Shown: positions 27,500 to 37,290 of the stretch, piece after piece | Numbering within the stretch: position 1 is the stretch's first letter | How the letters are laid out: each line of letters starts with the position of its first letter | NCBI RefSeq assembly: GCF_028282165.1 | Contig: NZ_JANQIM010000033.1 | Coordinates: forward strand, 1-64,000 | Source: Winogradskyella sp. | Lineage (GTDB): Bacteria > Bacteroidota > Bacteroidia > Flavobacteriales > Flavobacteriaceae | Length of the DNA: 64,000 nt | Direction: 5' to 3' | Program-made: the position numbers and the translations under genes | Notes under the pieces: model-generated | The model's database searches: none | The model's input: the letters and a program-made list of their open reading frames with translations, nothing else | Told to the model about the DNA's origin: nothing

Positions 27500-30400
27500 C
27501 TATTGTTTAATAGCTTTTTTGCTAATTACCTGTCCATTGGATAATGTTACTCTGGCAATATAAGCGGTATTACTTAGTTTAGATAAATTGTATATTTCAG
27601 CGGAACTTGTCCCTTGAAGATTATAAATCTGTCTTCCCAAAATATCCAATATTTCAACAGTTTTTATAGTTAGGTTCTCACTAACCTCAATTTGTACATT
27701 ACCGTTTGAAAGCTCATTAATAGTCAATTCATTAGGAGATATAGTACTATCCTCAAGAGAAAGTGTTTCTTGTGTGAATACAATCTCAAAACGATCATTA
27801 AATTCCCCAGTTTCAGAGGTGAATGAATAAGGTGCATTACTTAGGTCGTGTACTAAGTTTAATAGATTATCTTTCAAATAAATATTCTGATCGTTTTCGA
27901 AAAAACCATCTACCGTATGTATCGCTATAGTTAAATTCCCGGATTCAATACATTTATACCCTAATGGAATAACATCGGTATCTACAAATGGTATAGCTCT
28001 ACCTTGTATCACAAAAGGTTCGTTATTAATTATAGAGTAAAAGGTCTGTTCATTATCCTGAAATGTAGTCAAGGCATCAAACAACCTATCTTCTTCATTT
28101 GTAGCACCATTTAAGTAACCTAATAAAACCCTATTAACACCATTATTATCGGAAGCTAAATCTAGCCAAATGCGATGTTTTTCATTAGAGTCAAAAGGTC
28201 TAAAGAAATTAGAATTGTCGTAATCTCTTTGTCTCATGTCATTGGTGAAAGAAACAGCAATCGTACTAGAAGCAGCACCGTTTATGGTGTTTACCATAAA
28301 GCCTTGGCCAGAAGCTATGTATCCATTGAATGTACCTGGACCAGTAGTAGGACCAGTACTATTATATGTAATGTAATCGTTAGGATCGTAATTAAAACCA
28401 CCATTATTTTCATAAAAAGGATCGGCAATAGCACTACTAGGAATTGCACCATGTGTCCAAAGATTGATAAAACCCTCTAGATTGGTGTTGTCCGTAAGAA
28501 ACGTCAATGCAGAAATAGATGATGGATAAGGATTACCCAACAGATTCCAATCATCATCATCACTGGCAACATCGGTACCACGTGATAAGTTTAAATTGAC
28601 ATCACCATTATGTGGGACACCATTTTGAAAAACCATAGTACTTGGAACAGAACCAGGTGATCTTGCTATATAACCAACGCCTTCTACCATGGTCTGTGCA
28701 ACTGCTGATTCCCAGTTTCCTTGCCCATTACCAGTATTTGGAGCTGTAGGATTCCAAGTGTATACATGACTATTATTTACAGGGAGATCGTTAGTACTAA
28801 AACCATCAACAGGAGAGGACCAATAGATGTAATCGAGACTACTGTCTACATCGTAATTACGTCGCATAGTGAGATTACCGGTGTTATTCACGTCATTAAC
28901 CTGAATTAGATTCGCACTGTCTTCAAGGACAATAGCACCTTGGGTATTAAGTATATTGCCTACATGTACATAAGAACCAGATTGCACAGTTAGTGTGCTA
29001 CCAGGGTTAATGGTTAAATTACCATGAGCATAAAGTGTGCGATCACTTGAACCACTGATGTCAATATTAAAATCGTTATCCAAAGTAATATTATAAAATT
29101 CTTCGGTTACAAAAGGACCAGGTGGCGGTAACGGTGGTCCACCTATGCTAATGGCTTGTGGAGTTGTCGAAGCAAACACAACGGTACTATTGCCCTCACT
29201 AAAAGCAGATTCGTCAATACCGTTAATCCAGTTTCCTAACAAGTTGATTACGCCATCATCAGTACCATTATTACCGTCATCCATATCCAATAAACCAGTA
29301 CCATTTATGGTAAGGTCACCATTAACAGTTAAAATATTAAGGTTACTTTCAGAAATATCAAGAAAACTATCAGTAATGGTTAAATTATTGCATTCAGCCA
29401 AACCACCAAATTTTGCTGCATTAGCAGTAGTATGATCTATTTTGCTATTAGTAATGGCAGTTACATCAATGGTAACGTCTACTGTGGCATTTGGCACAGC
29501 AAAATTTTCCCAGTTTGTACAGTCGAACCAATCATTACTTGTAGAGCCAACCCACAACCCAGCATTTGTTCCGCCGCCTGTAATAGTATAGCTACTTCCG
29601 CATAAAAAGTCTATATTATCAGAATCTTGTACACCACCAGTTCCACTTTGAAGCACCCAATTAGATTGATCTGTGATATCAGCTAACAATTGATATTGTG
29701 TACCACTTGTAATTCCATTATGATATCCAAAAAAGCGTGTAGAGGAGGTAGTGCCAGTTTGGAGAAAGACACATTCAGTATCAGGGTGAATTCTTGAAAC
29801 CCTTCGCTCACTATTAGTTCCTGTCCAGTTTCCACCTGTTTCTGTTAACAATCTAAAATCTCCTTTGGTCTGCAGAGCGCCGAGAACAGTTCCTGTAAAT
29901 GTACGGTATCTATCATCAGCTGCATTGTTGTCATTACCATCGCCAATGTCGCTAAAAACATTAGAGAATGTTCCTTGCATTAGCCACATAGCATCGGCAT
30001 TAGTCGTACTAATATTACCAACGGTGTCATTAACAGCATCTACCACGAAGTCTTCTGTTCCAGTTGCACCTACTGTAACACTAATGCCATTTACGGTCAT
30101 ATACAATATATTACCACTGCCATTAGTCGCTATACATATAATAGACCCTTTAGGAATATCTGAACAACCATTATAGGTTATTGCTGCATAAGGAGGGTCA
30201 GAGTCAAAATCAGTATCACAATCGTACCAGCGGTTAGTGCTTACATTTGCTGCGGCATTCCATTCGTATAATAAATTAGCCATTATAAATTCAGTACCAA
30301 CACCAATATCTACGAGATTTAATAATGAATATCGATCTGTTGAACCGCCTATGTAACTATCGTACCCAACAAACACAATATCACCAGGGCTAAATGTTGT

Positions 30401-32431
30401 AGGCCCTGAAGTTGCTGTTGAACTTGCAGTTGCTGAGGTCGTTGCTCCTGAACTCCAGTTATTACCGACTCTAGTAAAAATCTCAAAATGGTAGGTAATG
30501 CCGTCTGTTAATCCTGTTATAGTTACGTTATCCGAAACATCTTTGTAAACCGCATATTCACCAGCTGATAAGGCTGTTCCATTTCCAAATTGAGCATCTG
30601 CGGTGTAAGCAGAACCATCGCCTGTTGGTGTTGCAGTAACCGTGTTAGAGGCTCTGGCAACAACTAAAATTTCATCAAAACAGGTAGGATTGGTCCATTG
30701 TAAACCAATATCGCCACAATCGTTAAAGGATGTGAAAGAGGTTGGATTCTCTATTGTTCCTGTATAGGTTACATTTGCTGTAGCACCTGAAGACCAAGTA
30801 GAACCCACTCTAGAGAATATAGTGAAATGATAGGTGCTACCACCTGTTAATCCTGTAATAGATGCTGAAGTTCCAGTACTTTTGTACACTGCAAACTGGC
30901 CGGCTAATAATGCAGTACCATTTCCAAACTGTGTATCGGCAGTATAAGCAGATCCGTCTCCTGTTGGTATTGCAGTAACGGCGCTTGTTTCTCTGGCAAT
31001 AATTAAAACTTCATCAGCACAAGTAGGTGCATCCCATGTTAAATCTACAGCACCACAAACTTCGGCTGCCATAAAATTTGTAGCGTCAGCTGGTGTTCCT
31101 GAACAAGAGAAGCAGGTCCAAGATAAATCATCAATCGCAACTCTATCGGCACCACCACCACTTGAACCGCCAATATCATTAGCAATAGTTACAACTACAT
31201 TGCCTGAAATATTAATACCTGTAATTGTGGTAGTCGTTACAGTATCATCATAAGGGACAGTACCTACATTTGTACCATTAACCAATACATTTAAGTTACC
31301 AGATCCACCACCAAATTTACGCTGAGTACTGATTGTTAAATCACCAATACCTCCGGGAACTGAACTAGATTCAACATATGTATTTGCAGTGTCATCGTTC
31401 ATTGTTATGGCACTGCCATTAATGGTCAGGTCCGTTCTTGAATTTGTGGCGTTCCATGTAAATCCATCATCACCTGTCCATGTGCGAGCGAGATATTGAC
31501 CAGAAGAAGTAGTTGGGATATTAGCAAAAGACTCATCAGCACAATCAGTGCCACCACTACTTGAACACGAAGCCACACCAGAACCAACAACAGTTTCCGT
31601 GTAGTTACAAGTTGCATCTGCGCTAAATGTAGCTATGATTTCAACATCACTTCCATTGGCAGCTAATTGAACACCCATTATGGTTTGAGGTGATGTACCC
31701 ACTGCGGCAGAAGTTGTTCCACCAACAACGCCAGTACCTGTAAGATCAATAGTGCCAGATGCAGGAGCATTACTATACGTTATGGTTATATCAGCGGTGT
31801 AGTAGTCATCAGAGGCATCAGATGCCGTTCCGTTATCGTTGCAAGCGCCTGTATTGCTTAAGGCAATGTCTGAAATGTTGCATCCTCCTCCAACTAATGT
31901 TCCATCCACAATAATATTATCTAATCTATGATATTCAGCACCTGCATTATTGTTCATTGTTACTCTTATCTCAAGAGTGTTTCCTAACAAACCAGTTTGT
32001 GATACGGTTGCACTAGTAAAATCATCATTAAGATTTCCATTAGTTGTAGCAGCAGTCCAGATACCACCATCAATTCTATATTCAGTATTAAAAATATCAG
32101 CTGCCTCCATAGTACCTTGTTCAGAAGCACCAAGGCTGAAAGATACATTTGTGTAAGATGAAATATTAATAGATGGCGATAACCAAATTGCATTACCATC
32201 TATATCCCTAGCTTCAAAAACCTCATTTACAACTTGAAACCAATCTGTAGTTGCTGTTAAAGCAGCACTACTAACATCGATTGACCATGTTACACCAGAA
32301 ACATCAATAGTTGGTGTAGGACCTACGGCACCTTTTCCATTTTGGCCAGTAAAGTTTTCAGTATAAATTTGCCCATAACCAAATGTTAAGACAAGGAGAA
32401 GACTTATGAGGGATAAGTAGTTCTTTTTCAT
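27500..32431 (-). CDS. very large T9SS-secreted surface protein
   Basis: The 1643-residue product begins MKKNYLSLISLLLVLTFGYGQ (signal peptide). A jelly-roll-like N-terminal region is followed by a Cys-rich CNISDIALSNTGACNDNG block and two near-identical fibronectin-III-like repeats (each with PTGDGSAYTAD and FGNGTAL). Then comes a lamin-tail-like segment (GDIVFVGYDSY) and a beta-helical-looking region (LTINGTGLLDMDD, GNLTINPGSTLTVQSGSYV). The end is a type A T9SS sorting domain (VEILDILGRQIYNL to SNGQVISKKAIKQ). It is exported to the surface or secreted, probably as an adhesin or matrix protein. The frame opens at 32461, but that region is the -7 box, so the start is 32431. Confidence 0.9.
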   Translation of the reverse strand: MKKNYLSLISLLLVLTFGYGQIYTENFTGQNGKGAVGPTPTIDVSGVTWSIDVSSAALTATTDWFQVVNEVFEARDIDGNAIWLSPSINISSYTNVSFSLGASEQGTMEAADIFNTEYRIDGGIWTAATTNGNLNDDFTSATVSQTGLLGNTLEIRVTMNNNAGAEYHRLDNIIVDGTLVGGGCNISDIALSNTGACNDNGTASDASDDYYTADITITYSNAPASGTIDLTGTGVVGGTTSAAVGTSPQTIMGVQLAANGSDVEIIATFSADATCNYTETVVGSGVASCSSSGGTDCADESFANIPTTSSGQYLARTWTGDDGFTWNATNSRTDLTINGSAITMNDDTANTYVESSSVPGGIGDLTISTQRKFGGGSGNLNVLVNGTNVGTVPYDDTVTTTTITGINISGNVVVTIANDIGGSSGGGADRVAIDDLSWTCFSCSGTPADATNFMAAEVCGAVDLTWDAPTCADEVLIIARETSAVTAIPTGDGSAYTADTQFGNGTALLAGQFAVYKSTGTSASITGLTGGSTYHFTIFSRVGSTWSSGATANVTYTGTIENPTSFTSFNDCGDIGLQWTNPTCFDEILVVARASNTVTATPTGDGSAYTADAQFGNGTALSAGEYAVYKDVSDNVTITGLTDGITYHFEIFTRVGNNWSSGATTSATASSTATSGPTTFSPGDIVFVGYDSYIGGSTDRYSLLNLVDIGVGTEFIMANLLYEWNAAANVSTNRWYDCDTDFDSDPPYAAITYNGCSDIPKGSIICIATNGSGNILYMTVNGISVTVGATGTEDFVVDAVNDTVGNISTTNADAMWLMQGTFSNVFSDIGDGNDNNAADDRYRTFTGTVLGALQTKGDFRLLTETGGNWTGTNSERRVSRIHPDTECVFLQTGTTSSTRFFGYHNGITSGTQYQLLADITDQSNWVLQSGTGGVQDSDNIDFLCGSSYTITGGGTNAGLWVGSTSNDWFDCTNWENFAVPNATVDVTIDVTAITNSKIDHTTANAAKFGGLAECNNLTITDSFLDISESNLNILTVNGDLTINGTGLLDMDDGNNGTDDGVINLLGNWINGIDESAFSEGNSTVVFASTTPQAISIGGPPLPPPGPFVTEEFYNITLDNDFNIDISGSSDRTLYAHGNLTINPGSTLTVQSGSYVHVGNILNTQGAIVLEDSANLIQVNDVNNTGNLTMRRNYDVDSSLDYIYWSSPVDGFSTNDLPVNNSHVYTWNPTAPNTGNGQGNWESAVAQTMVEGVGYIARSPGSVPSTMVFQNGVPHNGDVNLNLSRGTDVASDDDDWNLLGNPYPSSISALTFLTDNTNLEGFINLWTHGAIPSSAIADPFYENNGGFNYDPNDYITYNSTGPTTGPGTFNGYIASGQGFMVNTINGAASSTIAVSFTNDMRQRDYDNSNFFRPFDSNEKHRIWLDLASDNNGVNRVLLGYLNGATNEEDRLFDALTTFQDNEQTFYSIINNEPFVIQGRAIPFVDTDVIPLGYKCIESGNLTIAIHTVDGFFENDQNIYLKDNLLNLVHDLSNAPYSFTSETGEFNDRFEIVFTQETLSLEDSTISPNELTINELSNGNVQIEVSENLTIKTVEILDILGRQIYNLQGTSSAEIYNLSKLSNTAYIARVTLSNGQVISKKAIKQ

Positions 32432-32458
32432 AGGGATTAAATTAACTAATGTCAATCG

Positions 32459-32466
32459 CAAATATA
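32459..32466 (-). promoter_or_regulatory. -7 box of the large T9SS protein gene
   Basis: Minus strand TATATTTG, 27 nt before the chosen ATG. Confidence 0.55.
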
Positions 32467-32477
32467 GATTAAAAATA

Positions 32478-32498
32478 CCTAACTCACAGTGAGTTAGG
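32478..32498. promoter_or_regulatory. 21-bp perfect palindrome between divergent promoters
   Basis: CCTAACTCAC, a central A, then GTGAGTTAGG: ten perfect pairs. It lies about 11 nt upstream of the -7 box of the large secreted protein gene and 24 nt upstream of the recX -7 box, a good position for an operator. A factor-independent terminator is an alternative, as the minus strand continues with TATTTTT. Confidence 0.5.
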
Positions 32499-32522
32499 CA
32501 ATGTAAGATATTAACAAAATGT

Positions 32523-32530
32523 TATATTTG
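32523..32530 (+). promoter_or_regulatory. -7 box of recX
   Basis: TATATTTG ends 5 nt before the ATG at 32536, so transcription would start at or next to the start codon (leaderless). Confidence 0.5.
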
Positions 32531-32535
32531 ACGCT

Positions 32536-33006
32536 ATGAATCTACAAAGAACCTATACTGTCGATGAAGCGCAAAAAACGCTAGAAAATTATTGTGCCTA
32601 CCAAGAACGTTGCCATAAAGATGTTAAGACTAAACTTAGAAAGATGAATATGATTCCAGAAGCTATTGACAAGATTATGGTGCACTTAATACAGAATGAT
32701 TATTTAAATGAAGAGCGATTTGCTAAGGCATTCGTAAGCGGAAAATTTAGAATAAAAAAGTGGGGAAAGAATCGATTGGTTAGGGAGTTAAAGTTTAGAG
32801 AAATCTCAAAGTATACAATTGACATTGCCTTAAAGGAAATTGATGAAGCGGAATATCACTTTACTTTAGAAGAGTTAATTAAGAAGCGAATTAAAGACGT
32901 TAAGGAAAGCAATATGCTTAGGAAGAAGAAGAAAGTGGCAGATTATATGCTTTACAGAGGATGGGAGTCGTATCTCATCTATGAAAAGCTAAATGAACAC
33001 TTGTAG
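32536..33006 (+). CDS. recX: RecX-family regulator of RecA
   Basis: The 156-residue all-helical protein has the RecX pattern of three-helix repeats: ENYCAYQERCHKDVKTKLRKM, then LIQNDYLNEERFAKAFVSGKFRIKKWGKNRLVRELK (the family signature), and MLYRGWESYLIYEKL at the end. RecX limits RecA filament growth. The gene is divergent from the large T9SS protein gene and may be translated from a leaderless mRNA. Confidence 0.93.
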   Translation: MNLQRTYTVDEAQKTLENYCAYQERCHKDVKTKLRKMNMIPEAIDKIMVHLIQNDYLNEERFAKAFVSGKFRIKKWGKNRLVRELKFREISKYTIDIALKEIDEAEYHFTLEELIKKRIKDVKESNMLRKKKKVADYMLYRGWESYLIYEKLNEHL

Positions 33007-33049
33007 CCTCTTAGTTTTTTTAATTATAACTTGAAATTATCGCGAAAAA

Positions 33050-33910
33050 TCAAACAGAGCGATTGGTGTTTGATAACGCTTTTTCGTTTTTCCAGTCAAT
33101 CCATTTTTGCCCTCTAAAACGACGCATCAAATTATCGTAATTACGCATCAAAAAGACATTGTATAAAGCTTTGCCAAAGTTTTTTGGATTTCTAGCAATG
33201 GCTCTTAAGCTCATAGAAAAACCAGGTGTAAGATAACGCATATAATGCCAGTAACCTTCTGGCATGTAAAGTACTTCACCATGATTTAGATTACAAACCC
33301 AACCTTTGGCATGTTTTAATGCTGGCCATTTTTCAAAATCGGGATTATAGAAGTCTATATCTTCTCTGGTAATTAAGGAGTGTGGTATTTTATATAAGTA
33401 TTTATTCTGTTTTTGATCAAATAAAATACATTGCTTTTTACCTTCAAAATGGAAATGAAAAATATTTGCTAAATCGATGTCATAGTGCATAAAGGTATAA
33501 GAGTCTTTACCTCCAAAGAAAAGCATGGGTAGGGTCTTCATTAATCGCAATCCAAAATCGGGATAACTAAAATCCTTTTGCAGTTGAGGAACTTCCTTTA
33601 AGATGTTCCATAAAAAGATTCTAAATTTGGTAGGCTCGCGCTTTAGCATATCGATATAATCACTCATTTTCATGGTGGCGTGAGCTTCGTTAAAACCTTC
33701 TTTGTAATCCACAGGTCTGTCATCGTAAAGCGGAACCATTTTATCACCTGCGACTTCTTTCATGTAGTCCAAGTTCCATTTAGAATAGGCCGGCCAATCT
33801 TCTATAAAGCGTTCTATAACCACAGGTTTTTGTGGCTTAAAGTAGTCCTTTATAAAATCGTCCTTCGTGATGGTTTTAACACGAGGTATGTCTTTAAGGT
33901 TCAATTGCAA
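33050..33910 (-). CDS. cupin-like/JmjC-domain oxygenase-type protein
   Basis: The 286-residue protein belongs to the cupin_8 (JmjC-like) group of 2-oxoglutarate/Fe(II)-dependent proteins. The HxD iron ligands are His142 and Asp144 in TFMHYDIDLANIFHFHF, and the distal His222 is in EVLYMPEGYWHYM. The N-terminal KPQKPVVIERFIEDWPAYSKW fits the family. It probably hydroxylates a protein or small molecule; the target is unknown. It starts with TTG (33910), and a TAACTTTG -7 box 20 nt upstream supports this start. Confidence 0.85.
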   Translation of the reverse strand: MQLNLKDIPRVKTITKDDFIKDYFKPQKPVVIERFIEDWPAYSKWNLDYMKEVAGDKMVPLYDDRPVDYKEGFNEAHATMKMSDYIDMLKREPTKFRIFLWNILKEVPQLQKDFSYPDFGLRLMKTLPMLFFGGKDSYTFMHYDIDLANIFHFHFEGKKQCILFDQKQNKYLYKIPHSLITREDIDFYNPDFEKWPALKHAKGWVCNLNHGEVLYMPEGYWHYMRYLTPGFSMSLRAIARNPKNFGKALYNVFLMRNYDNLMRRFRGQKWIDWKNEKALSNTNRSV

Positions 33911-33930
33911 CGGTTAAGACTTTAGTGCGC

Positions 33931-33938
33931 CAAAGTTA
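33931..33938 (-). promoter_or_regulatory. -7 box of the cupin-like gene
   Basis: Minus strand TAACTTTG, 20 nt before the TTG start codon. A second TTTG (33954-33951) lies 12 nt further upstream, closer than usual. Confidence 0.45.
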
Positions 33939-33975
33939 ATAAAACGTTACCAAAGTTTAATTATTGTTAAGTGAA

Positions 33976-35070
33976 TTACTTTATTGCTTTTGCTTTTAGT
34001 TTGGCCTGTTCATTACGTTCAATTTTGTGATCTGGCCTAGACCATTTGGGCTTTTCGCCTAGTGCTTGGTATTTAGAATCCTCAGCTTCAATAGTTTGAG
34101 GTTGCATTTTTTTGATAAATGGTTTTTGAGGATTCAATCCCAGAAGCTCAAACATTTCCATATCCTCATTGACATCCGGATTAGGTGTGGTTAACAATTT
34201 ATCGCCTGCAAATATAGAATTAGCTCCTGCAAAGAAACACATAGCTTGCCCTTCTCTTGTCATTTGTGTTCTTCCTGCACTTAATCGGACTTGAGTTTCA
34301 GGAATAACAATACGTGTTGTAGCCACCATACGTACCATATCCCAAATTGAAACGGGTTCTTGATCTTCAAGAGGTGTGCCTTCCACAGCTACTAAGGCAT
34401 TGATGGGTACAGATTCTGGTTGTGGGCTTAAGGTGGATAATGCCACCAACATCCCCGCTCTATCCTCAACTTTTTCGCCCATACCAATAATACCGCCAGA
34501 ACATACAGTAACATTCGTTTTACGAACATTGTCTATGGTTTCCAATCGATCTTCAAATCCACGTGTAGAAATAACTTCTTTATAATATTCTTCCGAAGAA
34601 TCTAAGTTATGATTATAGGCATACAATCCAGCTTCGGCCAATCGTTTGGCCTGATTTTCGGTAACCATGCCAAGGGTACAGCAGACTTCCATCTCTAGTT
34701 TGTTTATGGTGCGAACCATTTCTAGCACTTGGTCAAACTCTGGGCCATCCTTTACATTTCTCCATGCTGCTCCCATACAAACTCTTGAGCTTCCAGAAGC
34801 TTTAGCTCTAAGAGCTTGTGCCTTTACTTGCTGAACACTCATTAGGTCGTTACCTTCAATATCGGTGTGATAACGTGCCGCTTGTGGACAATAACCGCAA
34901 TCCTCTGGGCAACCACCTGTTTTTATTGAAAGTAATGTGCTTACTTGAACCGTATTTGGGTCGTGATGCTTTCTGTGTATAGTTGCTGCTTCATAAAGCA
35001 GTTCCATTAAGGGTTTATTGTATATCTCTAGAATTTCTTCTTTAGTCCAATTGTGTCTTACTTCGCTCAT
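33976..35070 (-). CDS. bioB: biotin synthase
   Basis: The 364-residue radical-SAM enzyme inserts sulfur into dethiobiotin, the last step of biotin synthesis. The [4Fe-4S] ligands are Cys54, Cys58 and Cys61 in GGCPEDCGYCPQA. GAAWRNVKDGPEFDQVLEMV and the C-terminal FFAGANSIFAGDKLLTTPNPD are further hallmarks. It lies after the flotillin pair on the same strand and is separated from it by a terminator-like palindrome, so it probably has its own transcript. Confidence 0.97.
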   Translation of the reverse strand: MSEVRHNWTKEEILEIYNKPLMELLYEAATIHRKHHDPNTVQVSTLLSIKTGGCPEDCGYCPQAARYHTDIEGNDLMSVQQVKAQALRAKASGSSRVCMGAAWRNVKDGPEFDQVLEMVRTINKLEMEVCCTLGMVTENQAKRLAEAGLYAYNHNLDSSEEYYKEVISTRGFEDRLETIDNVRKTNVTVCSGGIIGMGEKVEDRAGMLVALSTLSPQPESVPINALVAVEGTPLEDQEPVSIWDMVRMVATTRIVIPETQVRLSAGRTQMTREGQAMCFFAGANSIFAGDKLLTTPNPDVNEDMEMFELLGLNPQKPFIKKMQPQTIEAEDSKYQALGEKPKWSRPDHKIERNEQAKLKAKAIK

Positions 35071-35095
35071 AGAAAATGATTATGTGGTAAAAATA

Positions 35096-35125
35096 GAAAA
35101 ATCCACTTTTAAAAGTGGATTTTTC
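35096..35125 (-). terminator. terminator after the flotillin gene
   Basis: A perfect 30-nt palindrome (arms GAAAAATCCACTTTT and AAAAGTGGATTTTTC) starts 20 nt past the flotillin stop and lies just before bioB. Confidence 0.8.
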
Positions 35126-35144
35126 AATCTATTTATTTATCATC

Positions 35145-36557
35145 TTACTTTTCAATTTCAGCATCATCAGCTTCAATCTCTTTTTTATCCTTACCTTTTA
35201 GATATTCAGGTAAATCCATTCCGGCCATGTTAAACATTTCCTGTAAAGGAGGCACAGCTTTATACATACCAGATATAAAGTTAGAGGTTGAAGACTTACC
35301 GTCTTTACTATTGCCGTTTTCCCAAACAGTAACTTTGTCAATCTTGATATTTTTAATGGCTTCGGCTTGGGTTTTAACCAATTCGGGTAATTTATCAGCT
35401 ATTAAAAGTAATACGGCATCCTTAGAATTATTACCGGCAGCTTTTACAATTTCATCTAAACCTGCCGCTTGTTTGGTTAAAACTTCATACAAACCTTTTG
35501 CTTCAGCTTGTGCTTTAAATAGAATTGCATCAGCTTCACCTTTGGCGCGTCTTCTAATGCGCTCTGCTTCAGCCTCGGCATCGATTTCAGCTTTCTTTTT
35601 GGCGATCTCTGTCGGAACAATAACATCAGCCATTTGAGATGATCTTTCGCGTTCAGCTCTAGCTGCTTCCGCCTGCTGTTCTGCGGCATAAGATTCTTCC
35701 AAAGCTTTTGCAGCTTGTACTTTTTCTGATGCTATTGCAACACGCTCCGCTTCCGCTTCGCGCTGACGACGAAGGGAATCTGAGTTGGCAACTGATATTT
35801 TAGCTGTATTTTCACCCTCAACAGCTTTAGCGTTTGCCGCAGCGACTTGTGTTTTTTCATCTTGTACGGCATTGGCTTCACCAATAGCACCATCTCTATT
35901 TTTCTCTGCTACCGATTTACGAGCCGCATTAATAGCATGTGCTGCTGCTTCTTTACCTAATGCTTCTATATAACCAGACTCATCAACAATGTCAGTGATG
36001 TTTACGTTGATAAGCTTCAAACCAACTTTCTTTAATTCTGATTCTACAGATTGTGAGATATTGGTTAAGAACTTATCGCGATCAGAGTTGATTTCCTCAA
36101 TATCCATTGAAGCTACAACTAAACGCAATTGACCAAAAATGATTTCCTTAGCGAGCTCTTGAATATCCTGCAATCCCAGACCTAACAAACGCTCTGCGGC
36201 ATTTTGCATAACGCCTGGCTCTGTAGATACACCAATGGTAAAACGTGATGGCACATTAACACGAATATTTTGTTTAGATAAAGCATTTACTAGGTTAACT
36301 TCTATAGAAATTGGTGTTAAATCCAAATATTCATAATCTTGAATGACTGGCATAATAAAGGCTGCGCCACCATGAATACACTTTGCAGATTTTCCGCCAC
36401 CAACTTTACCATAGACTACGAGGATGCGGTCTGAAGGACAGCGTTTATAGCGTCTTATGAGTACGATTAGAATGAGTACAATAATTAGCGCTGTAAAGAT
36501 AAGGGCCATTGGGCCTCCAATACCCTCCATTATGTTTTCTTGAATAAGTAATGTCAT
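35145..36557 (-). CDS. flotillin-family (SPFH) membrane scaffold protein
   Basis: The 470-residue protein has an N-terminal anchor (ALIFTALIIVLILIVLI), then an SPFH/band-7 domain (GGKSAKCIHGGAAFIMPVIQDYEYLDLTPISIEVNLVN). A long Ala/Glu-rich coiled coil follows (~200-350, REAEAERVAIASEKVQAAKALEESYAAEQQAEAARAERE in pieces), ending in a Pro-rich tail. Flotillins organise membrane microdomains. The 213-residue membrane protein gene 43 nt upstream is the usual NfeD-type partner. Met10 (MEGIGGPMAL) is an alternative start. Confidence 0.93.
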   Translation of the reverse strand: MTLLIQENIMEGIGGPMALIFTALIIVLILIVLIRRYKRCPSDRILVVYGKVGGGKSAKCIHGGAAFIMPVIQDYEYLDLTPISIEVNLVNALSKQNIRVNVPSRFTIGVSTEPGVMQNAAERLLGLGLQDIQELAKEIIFGQLRLVVASMDIEEINSDRDKFLTNISQSVESELKKVGLKLINVNITDIVDESGYIEALGKEAAAHAINAARKSVAEKNRDGAIGEANAVQDEKTQVAAANAKAVEGENTAKISVANSDSLRRQREAEAERVAIASEKVQAAKALEESYAAEQQAEAARAERERSSQMADVIVPTEIAKKKAEIDAEAEAERIRRRAKGEADAILFKAQAEAKGLYEVLTKQAAGLDEIVKAAGNNSKDAVLLLIADKLPELVKTQAEAIKNIKIDKVTVWENGNSKDGKSSTSNFISGMYKAVPPLQEMFNMAGMDLPEYLKGKDKKEIEADDAEIEK

Positions 36558-36600
36558 GGAATTAAGATTTTAATGGTTAATATTTTTTGATTTAAGTATT

Positions 36601-37242
36601 TTAACTATTTAATAAATGGTTTTCTCCACTATCTAGTTCTTGAATTTTTGTTTCTGTAGGCTCAATAGGCTTACGTGTATGATCTACTATTAGGATGCCA
36701 TTAGAAGTAACATCGACAACTTTTATGATGGTTCCGGATTTTAAATCAGTTAATGAATCCGTGAGCGCATCTAGTTCGCGCATAGTACCTTGTACATTAA
36801 CACTTACCTTGCCCATACGACTCCGGTCGGCTCCTATAGTTAAATACACTTCGCCTACAGCATCAATGGCATTATCATAGTTGAGTGTACCACTATCGGT
36901 AAGCTTGTTCATAAAATAAAATAAAGAAGCTACGATTATCATCATTAATAATCCACAAACTGTAGAAACAACTAAGGTCAATGGAGTTGAAAACCCAGCA
37001 TCGAGACATGCTATGCCACTCCAGCCAAAAATGGTAAAAAAACTGACCACATTTTTGAACGTCAGAAATTGAAAACCAATGCCTGAATCACCATCGATAT
37101 CCGAATCCACATCACCTAAATCATCAGCATCACCACCGACAAAAGCCAGTATCATTACGATGATAAAAACCAAAGACGCTACTATGGCTATTGACCAATA
37201 GATCTTAGGCAGTAATTCTAAATTTGAAAACCAGTCTAACAT
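36601..37242 (-). CDS. NfeD/YqiJ-like membrane protein, flotillin partner
   Basis: The 213-residue protein has an N-terminal membrane helix (IYWSIAIVASLVFIIVMILAFV), an acidic Asp-rich loop (GDADDLGDVDSDIDGD), two more helices (~70-105), and a C-terminal OB-fold-like domain (AVGEVYLTIGADRSRMGKVSVNVQGTMRELDAL). This is the NfeD/YuaF pattern of proteins that act with flotillins. It precedes the flotillin gene by 43 nt and follows the ketoacyl synthase gene by 48 nt. Confidence 0.8.
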   Translation of the reverse strand: MLDWFSNLELLPKIYWSIAIVASLVFIIVMILAFVGGDADDLGDVDSDIDGDSGIGFQFLTFKNVVSFFTIFGWSGIACLDAGFSTPLTLVVSTVCGLLMMIIVASLFYFMNKLTDSGTLNYDNAIDAVGEVYLTIGADRSRMGKVSVNVQGTMRELDALTDSLTDLKSGTIIKVVDVTSNGILIVDHTRKPIEPTETKIQELDSGENHLLNS

Positions 37243-37290
37243 AATTAAGTGAATTAGCGATTAAACAATAATTAAAAATTCATAAATGCA

